NCBI GenBank assembly: GCA_965214795.1
Contig: OZ243976.1
Span: 310,001-374,000, forward strand
Length of the DNA stretch: 64,000 bases
Direction: 5' to 3'
Source of the DNA: JAJDXW01 sp965214795
Lineage (GTDB): Bacteria > Pseudomonadota > Gammaproteobacteria > HK1
In this document: positions 46,538 to 55,535 of the stretch, one piece after another
Position numbering within the stretch: position 1 is the stretch's first letter
Layout of the letters: every line of letters starts with the position of its first letter
Program-made: the position numbers and the translations under genes
Notes under the pieces: model-generated
What the model was told of the DNA's origin: nothing
Databases searched by the model: none
The model's input: the letters and a program-made list of their open reading frames with translations, nothing else

Positions 46538-46689
46538 GGTGCCTGCCCCTCCCTCTCGCTGCGCGCGCCCGGCTCGGTCGGAACCGCCCGCGGCTCCACA
46601 GGTTAGCGAGTCCGGCCGAACATGGAAAGGACGGGACGGGACGGGACCGAACTCCCCCCAAGCCCGCATGGTTCGATCCGCGGGTCGGG

Positions 46690-47042
46690 GGGGCCGGCGC
46701 CTGCGCGGCGTCCGCCGGCCGCAACCCGGTTCGCCCCCGTATCCGGGCGGCCCGGTGGGCAATTTCGGGCGTGAGATCCACGACTCGCCACACGGGCGGC
46801 GCGGTCGGCGCGTCTCGATAACGGTTGGCGAGAGACTCGCTGCCGATGCGAAGGGGCCCCATGAGAACCTCCGCCAGGGTGACCGCCGTGACGATCGGAT
46901 TGTAGTCTCTTCGTTCGCCCCCCTCGAAGATCACCCGAAAGCGCGGCGCCAGGACCGGATGATTCTCCAGCGTGCAGATGATCTGCGCACTGTCGATGAC
47001 CAGCCGCCCGCGGGCAGGCAGGCCGACGATATCCTCCATCAT
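46690..47042 (-). pseudogene. vapC: Truncated VapC-type PIN toxin
   Basis: From tandem ATG codons at 47042, RLVIDSAQIICTLENHP carries the first PIN Asp, TAVTLAEVLMGPL the Glu, and RIRGRTGLRPADAAQ begins the third motif, where an intact toxin would continue LATAL...; here the frame goes straight into Pro/Gly-rich noise. A partner antitoxin end (YGDVAAYIGGLRDE, stop 47039-47041) overlaps the start by ATGA, the usual vapBC layout, but its N-terminus is not recognisable. Both genes therefore look decayed. Confidence 0.6.
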
Positions 47043-47120
47043 TCGTCGCGCAGCCCGCCGATGTACGCCGCGACATCGCCATAGCATCCGCCCGCCGATC
47101 CGCTCAGACCTCCGTGCAAT

Positions 47121-47148
47121 GTCGGGTGACGCCTTCGGCTCACCCGAC
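47121..47148. repeat. REP-like palindrome
   Basis: A 9-bp perfect stem, GTCGGGTGA with TCACCCGAC, around a CGCCTTCGGC loop, in the 340-bp gap between the vapC remnant and galE. Palindromes of this GTCGGG...CCCGAC type are widespread as intergenic REP elements in proteobacteria. GTCGGG(G/T)CAGCCG strings near 40979 and 52051 may be degenerate relatives. No other feature is seen in the gap. Confidence 0.5.
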
Positions 47149-47381
47149 TTACAGTGCGAGATGGCCCCGTCCGGGACGACGCTGCCGGAATCCCTTCGCC
47201 GCCCGCCGTCGTATAATCCAGCGCCACGTCCGGTGGCTCCCGGCCGCCGCGACACCCGAACCCCCGCGACCCGCCGATGTCACCGGACCGCCACGCCCCT
47301 GCCCCGGCCGCTGCCCCCCGCCTCCGCGGTCCAACCGCCCGGCGGCCTCCGGCGACGGCGTCCGCGAATGAGGAGTCTCAC

Positions 47382-48395
47382 TTGACGGAAAGAAGCCCAC
47401 TGCTCGTCACGGGCGGTGCCGGCTACGCCGGCAGCCATGCCGTGCTGGCCTTTCGCGAGGCCGGATATCCGGTGATCGTCCTCGACGACCTCTCGGCGGG
47501 AACGCGTTCGGCCGTTCCGGACGATGTGACGTTCGTCGAGGGCCATGCCGGGGACGCCGCCGCGGTGGGCGCTCTCATCGCCGAGCACGGGGTCGCGTCG
47601 GTGGTTCACTTCGCGGCCAGCGCTCTGGTTCCGGAGTCGGTCGCCGACCCCCTCAAGTACTACCGCAACAACACCGCCGCCAGCGCGAACCTGCTCCGAG
47701 CCTGCGTGACGGGCGGGGTGAAGCGCTTCATCTTCTCCTCGACCGCGGCGGTCTACGGCGTTCCGGCGTCGATCCCCGCGCCCGAGGAACTGGTGGCTGT
47801 ACCCATCAACCCGTACGGCACCTCCAAGCTGATGACCGAGTGGATGCTTCGCGACACGGCCGCCGCCCACGACTTCCGCTACGCCGCGCTTCGCTACTTC
47901 AACGTGGCGGGAGCCGACCCGCGGGGCCGGTCGGGTCAATCCTCCCGCAACGCCACGCACCTCGTCAAAGTTGCCTGCGAGGCGGCGGTCGGCGTGCGGG
48001 GCGGCATCACCGTGTTCGGCACCGACTACGACACCCCGGACGGCACCTGCGTGCGCGACTACATCCACGTCTCCGACCTCGCCGACGCCCACGTCGCCGC
48101 GCTTCGCAGCCTCGAGGACGGCGGCGGCAACCAGGTGTTCAACTGCGGTTACGGCCGCGGCTTCTCGGTCCGCGAGGTGCTCGAAGCGGTGCAGTCGGAG
48201 GCCGGGGTGAGGCTCGACGTGCAAGACGGGCCGCGCCGCCCCGGCGACCCGCCCTCCCTGGTGGCCGATGCCTCCCGGATCCGCGCCGCCCTTGGATGGC
48301 GGCCGCGCTACGATGACCTCGGCTTCATCGTCCGAACCGCACTCTCCTGGGAGAGGAAACTCGCGGGAGTCGAGCCGGCCCAATCCGCCGCTTGA
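47382..48395 (+). CDS. galE: UDP-glucose 4-epimerase
   Basis: 337 residues of the extended short-chain dehydrogenase family. NAD binding: LLVTGGAGYAGSHAVLAF; VVHFAASALVPESV; catalytic Ser/Tyr/Lys: FSSTAAVYG, then PYGTSKLMTEWML; sugar-nucleotide region: LRYFNVAGADPRGRSGQ and DYDTPDGTCVRDYIHVSDLADAH. It interconverts UDP-glucose and UDP-galactose for surface polysaccharides. The start is a TTG at 47382: AGGAG lies 6 bases upstream and MTERSPLLVTGG gives the family N-terminus; no ATG or GTG fits as well. A shikimate-dehydrogenase homologue follows 140 bp later on the same strand. Confidence 0.92.
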   Translation: MTERSPLLVTGGAGYAGSHAVLAFREAGYPVIVLDDLSAGTRSAVPDDVTFVEGHAGDAAAVGALIAEHGVASVVHFAASALVPESVADPLKYYRNNTAASANLLRACVTGGVKRFIFSSTAAVYGVPASIPAPEELVAVPINPYGTSKLMTEWMLRDTAAAHDFRYAALRYFNVAGADPRGRSGQSSRNATHLVKVACEAAVGVRGGITVFGTDYDTPDGTCVRDYIHVSDLADAHVAALRSLEDGGGNQVFNCGYGRGFSVREVLEAVQSEAGVRLDVQDGPRRPGDPPSLVADASRIRAALGWRPRYDDLGFIVRTALSWERKLAGVEPAQSAA

Positions 48396-48535
48396 GCGAC
48401 GGACGAGCCCACCGCCTCCGGCCTGCCCCGACGCCGCGCACCCCGGCATCGCCCCGAGTGGCACAGGCTCCGCACGGTCTGCTTCGTTCGTCAGGTTATG
48501 GACCTGAATCCCGTCGCAAGGAAAAGAGAGAGGGC

Positions 48536-49423
48536 ATGGAGAAGATGCGGCTCGGCCTCATCGGCGACAACATCGCCGCCTCGAAGGCCCCGCGGCTGCA
48601 CGCGGTCGCGGGCCGGATGCGGGGCCTCGACGTCGCCTACGACCTGCTCGTGCCGGCCGAACAGGGTGTCGGGTTCGACGAGCTGTTCGAGCGCTGCGCG
48701 GACGGGAGCTACCGGGGAATCAACGTCACCCATTCCTACAAGGAGCGGGCGGCGAAACGGGTCGAGATCGAAAGCCCTCTCGTCCGGGCCATGGGAGCGG
48801 TCAATACGGTGTTGTTCGAGCCGACCGGACCGCGCGGCTTCAATACCGACCACACCGGATTCATCGCGGCCTGGCGGGCGGCGTTCGGTGCCGCCGGACC
48901 CGGCACGGTCTGCCAGGTCGGGGCGGGCGGGGTCGGGAAGGCGGTCGCGTTCGGGCTCGCGGAGCTCGGCGCGGAGTGCATCCGGGTCGTGGACATCGAT
49001 CACGGGCGGGCCGAGGCGCTCGCGGCGACGGTGCGGGAGGCCCACCCCGCGGACGTCCGCCGCCCCGCGGAGGCCCGCCGCCCCGCGGAGGCCCGCCGCC
49101 CCGCAACGGAAGCGGTCGCGGCGGCGAGTCTCGAGGAGGCATCGAACGGGGCGCGGGGGATCGTCAACTGCTCGCCGGTGGGCATGGTCGGGCATGGCGG
49201 AACCCCGGTTCCCCCCGAGCTCATGCGGGGCGCGGCATGGGCCTTCGACGCGGTCTATACGCCGGTCGATACCCGCTTTCTCGCCGATGCGGCGGCGGCC
49301 GGTCTCGACACCCTGAACGGCTACGAGCTCTTCTTTCACCAAGGTGCGGAGTGCACCGGGATCTTCCTCGGCGGACCGATCGATCGGACCCGCCTCCGGC
49401 AGGCACTGCAAGACCCCGGCTGA
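48536..49423 (+). CDS. aroE: Shikimate/quinate dehydrogenase-like protein
   Basis: 295 residues with AroE layout: LGLIGDNIAASKAPRLHAVAG at the N-terminus, GINVTHSYKERAA with the catalytic Lys, NTVLFEPTGPRGFNTDHTGF with the catalytic Asp, the NADP-type loop VGAGGVGKAVAFGL, and GYELFFHQGAECTGIFLG at the end. The second Ser of the substrate-binding SxS motif is Ala (SKA), and NVTxPHK has become NVTHSYK, so a quinate- or other acid-specific paralogue is possible. An 18-bp tandem repeat inserts RRPAEARRPAEARRPA within the NADP domain. The ATG at 48536 has AGAGAGAGGGC upstream. Confidence 0.85.
   Translation: MEKMRLGLIGDNIAASKAPRLHAVAGRMRGLDVAYDLLVPAEQGVGFDELFERCADGSYRGINVTHSYKERAAKRVEIESPLVRAMGAVNTVLFEPTGPRGFNTDHTGFIAAWRAAFGAAGPGTVCQVGAGGVGKAVAFGLAELGAECIRVVDIDHGRAEALAATVREAHPADVRRPAEARRPAEARRPATEAVAAASLEEASNGARGIVNCSPVGMVGHGGTPVPPELMRGAAWAFDAVYTPVDTRFLADAAAAGLDTLNGYELFFHQGAECTGIFLGGPIDRTRLRQALQDPG
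49058..49104 (+). repeat. 18-bp in-frame tandem repeat within aroE
   Basis: The unit CGCCGCCCCGCGGAGGCC occurs at 49058-49075 and 49076-49093 with a partial third copy to 49104. It encodes RRPAEA repeats and keeps the reading frame, so copy number can change without disrupting the gene. Confidence 0.85.
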
Positions 49424-49443
49424 ACGACTGCCCGCGCTCCCCT

Positions 49444-51828
49444 TCAGGCCGCCGCGGCGGCGCGCCGGCGCCGGCGCCGGAATTGGGAGAGGCCGACGAG
49501 CCCGAGCAGGGCCACACCGACGGGATAGACGAGCTCCTTGGGCGGAAGGTCGACCTGTTCGACGTCGACGCCGGTGACCAGGTCGCCCCAATCGAGGCCC
49601 GCCCGCTCCGCCATGCCGTTGAAGGCCAGATCGACCACCGCATAGCGTCCGTCCTCCTCGCTCTCGATCCCGAGCCCGAAGGTCTCCGCCGGATTCGGGG
49701 CGGGGTTCTCCGGCGTTTCCAGCCGGAACAGCTTGTATCGCTCGCCATAGTCCGTCTCCCGGGTCACGTGCAACCGGACGTGGCGCCCGGGCGCGGGCGT
49801 GAACTCGCCGGTGACGAACGCCTCGAACTCCACGGGCTCGAAGGGCGGCGCGATCCGGTCCATGAAGAAACCGGGCCGGAACAGCATGAAGCAGGCCACC
49901 GCGAGCAGAACGCCCTCGTACCACCTCACCTTGATGAACATCCACCCCTGGGTGAGCGAACTGAAAGCCAGGATGGCGAGCAGCGACATGACCACGACCA
50001 ATGCGCCATGCCAGATGCTCTCGATGCCGATGAGGAGGAGCTCGGTGTTGAACAGGAACACCAGCGGCAGGACCGCGGTACGGATGTCATAGAGGAAGGA
50101 CTGCACGCCCGTCTTCAGGGGGTCGGCCCTCGATATCGCGGAGGCGGCGAAGGCGGCGAGGCACACCGGCGGCGTCGAATCCGCGAGGAGCCCGTAGTAA
50201 AGGACGTACAGGTGGACCGCGATGAGGGGCAGAACGAGACCCGCGGCACTTCCCAGCTCGACGAGCACGCCGCCGAGGAGGGAGGCGACGACCAGATAGT
50301 TCGCGGTCGTCGGCAGACCCATGCCGAGGACGATGCAGAGCACCGCGGTGAGTCCGAGCAGGATATAGACGTTGCTGCCCGCGATCGCCTCGACGACGCC
50401 GACCATCGCGTTGTTGAGGCCGGTCGACGAGACCGAGCCGACGATGATCCCGGCCGCGGCCACCGCCACCGCGATCCCGATCATGTTGCGCGCCCCGGAG
50501 ATCATGCCGAGATAGATCTCGGTGAAGCCGTCGCGCACCGCCTCGGGCATCGCCTGCCCGCCGCCCCGGACCGAGGCGACGACCCGGCGGGCGACGATGA
50601 TCACCATCAGCGAGAGGATGGAATAGAACACCGCGCTGTGTGCACTCCACCGCTCGACGATCAGCAGATAGACGAGGATGACGATCGGGATGAGGTGGTG
50701 CAGCCCGCTCAGGAAGGTCGCGCGGAGGGGGGGGATCTCCGTCCGGGGCAGCCCGGCGAGGCCCAGCTTCTGCGCTTCGAGGTGGGAAATGTAGAGGAGC
50801 GCGATGTAGCTCAACGCGGCGGGGATCGCCGCGGCTACGACCACATCGAAGTACGAGATCCCGATGAACTCGGCAATGATGAACGCGGCCGCCCCCATGA
50901 TCGGCGGCATGAGCTGGCCGTTGGTCGAGGCCGCGACCTCGATCGCACCCGCCTTGACGGCGGGCATGCCGATGCGCCGCATGACCGGAATGGTGAACGT
51001 GCCGGTGGTGACGACGTTGGCAATCGACGAGCCCGAGATCATGCCCGTCATGCCCGAGGCCAGGATCGCCGCCTTGGCCGGGCCCCCGCTGAACCGCCCG
51101 ACCAGCGCGAAGGACAGGGCGAGGAAGTACCGTCCCGCCCCCGCCTTGTCGAGCAGGGCGCCGAACAGCACGAACAGGAACACGAAGCTGACCGAAACGC
51201 TGAGCGGGATCCCGAACACCGCTTCGCCGGTCAGCCACTGATAGCCAATCAGCCGGTTCAGGCTGAGCCCCTTGTGCGACACGATGTCCGGCATCGACTG
51301 GCCGAAGATCGAATAAACGAGGAAGACGCCGCAGACGATGACGAGGGGAATGCCGATGGCCCGGCGGGTGGCGTCGAGCAGGAGCGCGATGCCCACCCCG
51401 CCCAGGATCGCTTCGACCGGAATGCCGTTCCAGACGTAGAGCACGCCCTGGCGGGACACCAGGCCGCCCCAACCGACGAACAGATAGAAGGCGGCTGCCC
51501 AGCCGAGCAGGGCAAAGGCGATGTCGTACGGGGGCAGGCGGCTTCGCCCGCCCCGGGCGCGCGACAGCGGATAGATCAGGAAGCAGAGCAGGAGCGCGAA
51601 GGAGAGGTGGATCCCTCGGGCGGGGACATCGCCGATGATGGCGAAGTCCAGCATGAAGGGGAGGGGGGAGGCGATCCAGAGCTGATAGATCGACCACACG
51701 AAGCAAAGCACGCTGACCAGCACGGCGAGGCGCGGCCCCTCCTGGCGGCCCCGGTACTCGACCTCTTCCAGCGTCCTGTCGATGTCGACGGGCGGCGCAG
51801 CCGCCGCATTCGGATTGCGGTTCGTCAC
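49444..51828 (-). CDS. TRAP transporter fused permease (DctQM-type, TAXI class)
   Basis: 794 residues of inner-membrane transporter in which small (DctQ) and large (DctM) subunits are one chain. Signature stretches: GLSLNRLIGYQWLTGEAVFGIPLSVSVSFVFLFVLFGALL, GMTGMISGSSIANVVTTGTFTIPVM, AAFIIAEFIGISYFDV, VLGMGLPTTANYLVVASL, and PPVCLAAFAASAIS. Roughly 16-18 hydrophobic helices are visible. The last 120 residues form a soluble PDZ-like tail (MAERAGLDWGDLVTGVDVE) plus one helix. It imports an organic acid or amino acid driven by an ion gradient, with the TAXI binding protein encoded 390 bp upstream. The start is a GTG at 51828 with AAGGGGG close before it. Confidence 0.92.
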   Translation of the reverse strand: MTNRNPNAAAAPPVDIDRTLEEVEYRGRQEGPRLAVLVSVLCFVWSIYQLWIASPLPFMLDFAIIGDVPARGIHLSFALLLCFLIYPLSRARGGRSRLPPYDIAFALLGWAAAFYLFVGWGGLVSRQGVLYVWNGIPVEAILGGVGIALLLDATRRAIGIPLVIVCGVFLVYSIFGQSMPDIVSHKGLSLNRLIGYQWLTGEAVFGIPLSVSVSFVFLFVLFGALLDKAGAGRYFLALSFALVGRFSGGPAKAAILASGMTGMISGSSIANVVTTGTFTIPVMRRIGMPAVKAGAIEVAASTNGQLMPPIMGAAAFIIAEFIGISYFDVVVAAAIPAALSYIALLYISHLEAQKLGLAGLPRTEIPPLRATFLSGLHHLIPIVILVYLLIVERWSAHSAVFYSILSLMVIIVARRVVASVRGGGQAMPEAVRDGFTEIYLGMISGARNMIGIAVAVAAAGIIVGSVSSTGLNNAMVGVVEAIAGSNVYILLGLTAVLCIVLGMGLPTTANYLVVASLLGGVLVELGSAAGLVLPLIAVHLYVLYYGLLADSTPPVCLAAFAASAISRADPLKTGVQSFLYDIRTAVLPLVFLFNTELLLIGIESIWHGALVVVMSLLAILAFSSLTQGWMFIKVRWYEGVLLAVACFMLFRPGFFMDRIAPPFEPVEFEAFVTGEFTPAPGRHVRLHVTRETDYGERYKLFRLETPENPAPNPAETFGLGIESEEDGRYAVVDLAFNGMAERAGLDWGDLVTGVDVEQVDLPPKELVYPVGVALLGLVGLSQFRRRRRRAAAAA

Positions 51829-52172
51829 TCGCCCCCTTGTTCCGCCCTTGTTCCAAATCGTGCGGCCGTCAGGCCGTCGTCCGTGCGAACCGCGTCAGGA
51901 ACCGGAACCGCCTGACGCCATTGCACCGGCGCGGTGGTGTCGGATGCGCCGAACGAATCCGCCCGGCCCGGGGACTGCCCCCGGGGACTGCCCGAGGGGT
52001 GGGACTCGTCCCCGTCCCCCCGCGGGACCGGCAACCCTCCTCCGCCCCTTGGCGGGTCGGGTCAGCCGCGAAGGGAAGGGGCGCCGCCCAGACCCGACAA
52101 CCCATCGGGTGGCGCAGGCTCCAACATGGCCCGCTCGCTCATCATGTCATGGATACAGGCCCCGAGGGGGGC

Positions 52173-52209
52173 GGCCGGCGGCCGCGATCGCGGGAGCCGG
52201 CCGCCGGCC
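52173..52209 (-). terminator. Hairpin terminator downstream of the TAXI binding-protein gene
   Basis: A perfect 11-bp stem, GGCCGGCGGCC (52173-52183) with GGCCGCCGGCC (52199-52209), 12 bases after the TAXI gene stop on the minus strand. It may attenuate transcription into the permease gene. The rest of the 390-bp gap (51829-52220) shows no gene; it contains GC-rich imperfect palindromes such as CCCGACAACCCATCGGGT. Confidence 0.6.
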
Positions 52210-52220
52210 GGGAGCCGGGG

Positions 52221-53213
52221 CTACATCCAGCCCTGTTCCTGATAGTACTTCGCCGCCCCCGGATGGAGGGGGGCCGAGAGACCGTCCTTGATCATCGTCG
52301 CGGGATCGAGGTTCTTGAAGGCGGGATGCAGGGACCGGAAATCGTCCAGGTTCTCCATCACCGCCCGCGTCACCTCGTAGACCACGTCCTCGGGCACGTT
52401 CTCGTGGCTGACGAAGGTCGCCATCACCCCGAAGGTCGTCACGTCCTCCGCGGTGGTCTTGTAGGTCCCGGCCGGGATGGTCGTGAAGGCATAGAACGGG
52501 TTGTCCGCTACCAGCTTCCGCTCGACCTCACCGGTGAGGTTGACGATGTAGGCATCGCAGCCGTCGGTCGCCACCGAGACGCCGGCGTTCGGCACGCCAA
52601 CGGTGTAGCCGTAGGCGTCGATCTTGCCGTCGCAGAGGGCCTGCGACTGCTCGGTCGACGTGAGCTCCGTCGCCACCGCGAGGTCGTCGTTCGTCATGCC
52701 GTAACCGCTCATCAGCACCTCGGTCGTGCCGCGCTGGCCCGAACCGGGATTGCCGATGTTCATCCGCTTGCCCTTGGTATCGGTGAAGGAGCCGATGTCC
52801 GTGCCGGCGCCGGCGATGAGATGAAAGGGCTCCGGATGCACGGAGAAGACCGCACGCAGCCCCGGGCAGTTCGTGACCCTTTCGGAGCTGCCCATCACCG
52901 CATGATACTGCCAGTCGGACTGGGCGACGCCGAACTCGAGCTCGCCCTGGCAGATCTGTCCGATGTTGTAGGTCGAGCCGCCGGTCGACGGGGCGGCGCA
53001 TCGGATGCCATGCTTGCGGCCCTTCTTGCGGCCCTCGGCCGCCTCCTTGTGGACCATGCGGCAGACCGAGTTGCCGACCACGAAGTAGACGCCCGTCGGG
53101 CCGCCGGTGCCGATGGAGATGAACTTGCGCCCCTGCGCGGCGGCATCCTGGGCGACCCCGAACGTGGTGCCGGCGAGCACGAGTGCAAGCGCAGTGAGGG
53201 TGAATTTCTTCAT
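52221..53213 (-). CDS. TAXI-family TRAP transporter solute-binding protein
   Basis: 330 residues. A signal peptide MKKFTLTALALVLAGTTFGVAQDAAAQG leads to the TAXI signature ISIGTGGPTGVYFVVGNSVCR, then CAAPSTGGSTYNIGQICQGELEFGVAQSDWQYHA, typical of periplasmic TAXI receptors. The C-terminal half has NIGNPGSGQRGTTEVLM and a final helical region with DEL-like LHPGAAKYYQEQGWM. It captures a ligand (glutamate/glutamine-like or other organic acid in studied cases) and hands it to the fused permease downstream. The ATG at 53213 has CGGAGGA 9 bases upstream. Three Cys pairs suggest disulfides. The 180 bp upstream has an AT-richer pocket near 53265-53290, a probable promoter. Confidence 0.93.
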   Translation of the reverse strand: MKKFTLTALALVLAGTTFGVAQDAAAQGRKFISIGTGGPTGVYFVVGNSVCRMVHKEAAEGRKKGRKHGIRCAAPSTGGSTYNIGQICQGELEFGVAQSDWQYHAVMGSSERVTNCPGLRAVFSVHPEPFHLIAGAGTDIGSFTDTKGKRMNIGNPGSGQRGTTEVLMSGYGMTNDDLAVATELTSTEQSQALCDGKIDAYGYTVGVPNAGVSVATDGCDAYIVNLTGEVERKLVADNPFYAFTTIPAGTYKTTAEDVTTFGVMATFVSHENVPEDVVYEVTRAVMENLDDFRSLHPAFKNLDPATMIKDGLSAPLHPGAAKYYQEQGWM

Positions 53214-53395
53214 GTCGAGTAGTCCTCCGTAAGTCCGTTGGGTAGTCGGTGAACCATACACGCCTTCAGTTACAGATTCATGTAATTAAACCGGGTGGAG
53301 TGTCCCCGAGTTGGACGACGCAGGGGGCGCTTCCGTCCTTCTCGAAGCCCGCCGCCGGCAACCGCCAACCTGCGTCCGCAACCGGCGCCCGGCGC

Positions 53396-54865
53396 TCACC
53401 CCCCTGAAAGCAGGGCCTCGACGTCGAGGGCCGCTTCGAGGCCGTCCGCAAGCTCGTCGAGCGCCTGCTCCACCGCCGGCTCGTAGGCGAACTCCGATGC
53501 GGCGCCGCCCCGCACTCCGTCGAGCCACCGGGCGCGGAACTCGTCCCCGGCAAAGAGGCCGTGCACGTAGGAACCCTCGGTCCGACCGTCCGCGCTCACC
53601 GCGCCGTCCGGTCCGCCCGCCAGGTACGCGAAGGGCCGCACGGTATCGGGGCCGGCGGTCGTGCCCATATGGATCTCGTACCCGGAGAGCACGGCTCCGC
53701 TCCGTGCGCAGGTTCCGGCCACCGGGTGAACCGACTTTTCACCCCGCATCACCGTCTCGACGTCGAGCAACCCGAGGCCGGGCGCCTCGCCGGCCGGGCC
53801 GTCCATCCCGTCCGGGTCGCGCACCTGCCGGCCGAGCATCTGGTATCCGCCGCAAAGGCCGATCACCCGCCCGCCGCTTCGCGCATGGGCGATGACGTCG
53901 TGGTCCCACCCCTGCGACCGCAGAAACGCGAGGTCGCCGAGGGTCGACTTCGTGCCGAGCAGCATGACGACGTCCGCATCGCGCGGGAGCGGCGTGCCGG
54001 GCGGAACGAAGTCGAACCGGACCGCGGGCTCCATCCGGAGGGGGTCCACATCGTCGAAGTTGGCGACCCGCGAAAGCCTTGGAGCCACGATTCGGATTCC
54101 TTCTCCTCCGCCTCCGGCCGCGCGCTCTCCGGGGCGGTCGAGGACCACCGCGTCCTCGGCCGGGAGCCGCCGCGTCGCGTCCAGCCAGGGAACGACCCCC
54201 CGGCAGGGCCAGCCGGTGCGGCGCTCGATCTCGCGCACCCCATCGTCGAAGAGAGCCGGATCGCCCCGGAATTTGTTGATCGCAAAGCTCGCCACCATCG
54301 CGGCATCGCCGGGGTCGAGCACCACCCGGGTCCCCACCACCGAGGCGATGACCCCGCCCCGCTCGACGTCGGCGACGAGGCACACCGGAACCCCCGCCCG
54401 GCGGGCGAATCCCATGTTCGCGATGTCGCGGTCGCGGAGGTTCGTCTCCGCCGCGCTTCCGGCCCCCTCCACGACCACGAGATCGAAGCCGCGGGCCAGC
54501 CTCTCGAAGCTCTCGAGCACCGGGGGGTGGAGCCGGTCGCGCCGCGCGAGGAAGTCCGCCGCTTCCAGGGTCGAGACCGCGCGCCCGTGCACCACCACCT
54601 GCGAGGTCCGGTCGGACTGGGGCTTGAGCAGCACCGGGTTCATGTCCACGGTCGGCTCCACCCCCGCCGCGCGCGCCTGGAGCGCCTGCGCCCGGCCGAT
54701 CTCGCCCCCGCCGGGGCACGCCGCCGCGTTGTTCGACATGTTCTGCGGCTTGAACGGGGCGACGGAGAGCCCGCGACGCCGCGCGATCCGGCAGAGCCCG
54801 GCCACGAGCGTCGACTTCCCGACATCCGAGCCGGTGCCCTGGAACATCAGCGCCCCGCCCCTCAT
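53396..54865 (-). CDS. cobQ: Cobyric acid synthase
   Basis: 489 residues of the CobQ/CbiP glutamine amidotransferase. The N-terminal ATP-binding domain starts LMFQGTGSDVGKSTLVAGLCRI and includes FKPQNMSNNAA and LLKPQSDRTSQVVVHGR; VVEGAGSAAETNLRDRDIANMGFA and NKFRGDP follow. The C-terminal triad-type amidotransferase domain has GRVIGLCGGYQMLG with the nucleophilic Cys and GSYVHGLFAGD with the His. It amidates four carboxyl groups of adenosylcobyrinic a,c-diamide in cobalamin synthesis. The ATG at 54865 is chosen because the P-loop begins about residue 10; a longer in-frame start would reach 55006 and overlap the neighbouring remnant. No other cob genes are present. Confidence 0.93.
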   Translation of the reverse strand: MRGGALMFQGTGSDVGKSTLVAGLCRIARRRGLSVAPFKPQNMSNNAAACPGGGEIGRAQALQARAAGVEPTVDMNPVLLKPQSDRTSQVVVHGRAVSTLEAADFLARRDRLHPPVLESFERLARGFDLVVVEGAGSAAETNLRDRDIANMGFARRAGVPVCLVADVERGGVIASVVGTRVVLDPGDAAMVASFAINKFRGDPALFDDGVREIERRTGWPCRGVVPWLDATRRLPAEDAVVLDRPGERAAGGGGEGIRIVAPRLSRVANFDDVDPLRMEPAVRFDFVPPGTPLPRDADVVMLLGTKSTLGDLAFLRSQGWDHDVIAHARSGGRVIGLCGGYQMLGRQVRDPDGMDGPAGEAPGLGLLDVETVMRGEKSVHPVAGTCARSGAVLSGYEIHMGTTAGPDTVRPFAYLAGGPDGAVSADGRTEGSYVHGLFAGDEFRARWLDGVRGGAASEFAYEPAVEQALDELADGLEAALDVEALLSGG

Positions 54866-54956
54866 GCCGCACCCCGCACCCCGGTCCGCGCTGCGATCCG
54901 CGACCTGGGCCACCCCCCGATCGCGCCGCGGTCCGCGCCACGAGCCGGCATCCCGG

Positions 54957-55535
54957 TCATGCCCCGATTTTCTCCACCAGTTGGCAGCGCACGTCCTTTC
55001 CGCCAACCGTCTTCTCCGCCATCACGAACAAGCACTTCCCGCCGCTCTCACGCTCCCGCAGCTCCCCGATGGTCCGCTTCTCGGCGGTATCCGGCCCGTC
55101 CGCCAGATGCACCCCCTTGTACTCGACGACGAGAAGCCGGCCGTCATCGAGCAGTGCCACGAAGTCAGGGTAGAACCGGCCCGCCACCACGGGCAGCGAG
55201 AACGAAGCGGGGTCCCGAGCCACGTTGCGTATCCAGTACCGGACCCCCGGCAGGCTGTCGAGGGCTTGGGCGCACCGCACCTCCTCACCGCCCTCCGTGT
55301 GCCATCGAAGGCGGGCACGCGGTCCGCGCCCAGGAAGTGCTTGTGCGGCCTCCAGCGGCCCCGGTAACGTCGCTGGTCGCGGTACACGTCGTCCCGGAAG
55401 GTGAAGGCGTGGGCGTACCTGCCACACGGTGTTGCCGTAGCGCCGGCGCAGATCATCGCTCACGTACTCCCCGGAGAGCTTCCGGAGCGTGGAGAAGTCC
55501 GCCTCGTCAAGCCAGTCACCCGTGACCAGGGGAGG
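54957..55535 (-). pseudogene. C-terminal fragment of a type III restriction enzyme Res subunit, frameshifted
   Basis: The end of the frame reads CAQALDSLPGVRYWIRNVAR, FSLPVVAGRFYPDFVALLDDGRLLVVEYKG and KCLFVMAEK, the C-terminal nuclease-like domain of type III Res/helicase proteins. The preceding residues continue in a different frame (FTFRDDVYRDQRRYRGRW, HKHFLGADRVPAFDGT), so a frameshift lies near 55300-55320, and a further shift is needed to include DEADFSTLRKLSGEYVSDDL. Helicase motifs and the mod partner are absent. This is a remnant of a lost restriction system. Confidence 0.7.

Noticed and set aside
42572..46606. A 1344-codon plus-strand open frame opposite the formate dehydrogenase gene
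   Set aside because: Its translation is Arg/Gly/His/Glu-rich with no domain, and it mirrors the formate dehydrogenase codons; it is a high-GC antisense shadow. The same applies to 2261-5092, 30274-32298, 48976-51915 and 56955-61094.
40976..52110. Full intergenic repeat shared between about 40960-41000 and 52030-52075
   Set aside because: Only short strings (GACCGGCA, GTCGGG(G/T)CAGCCG) match, with different spacing; too weak to call a repeat family.
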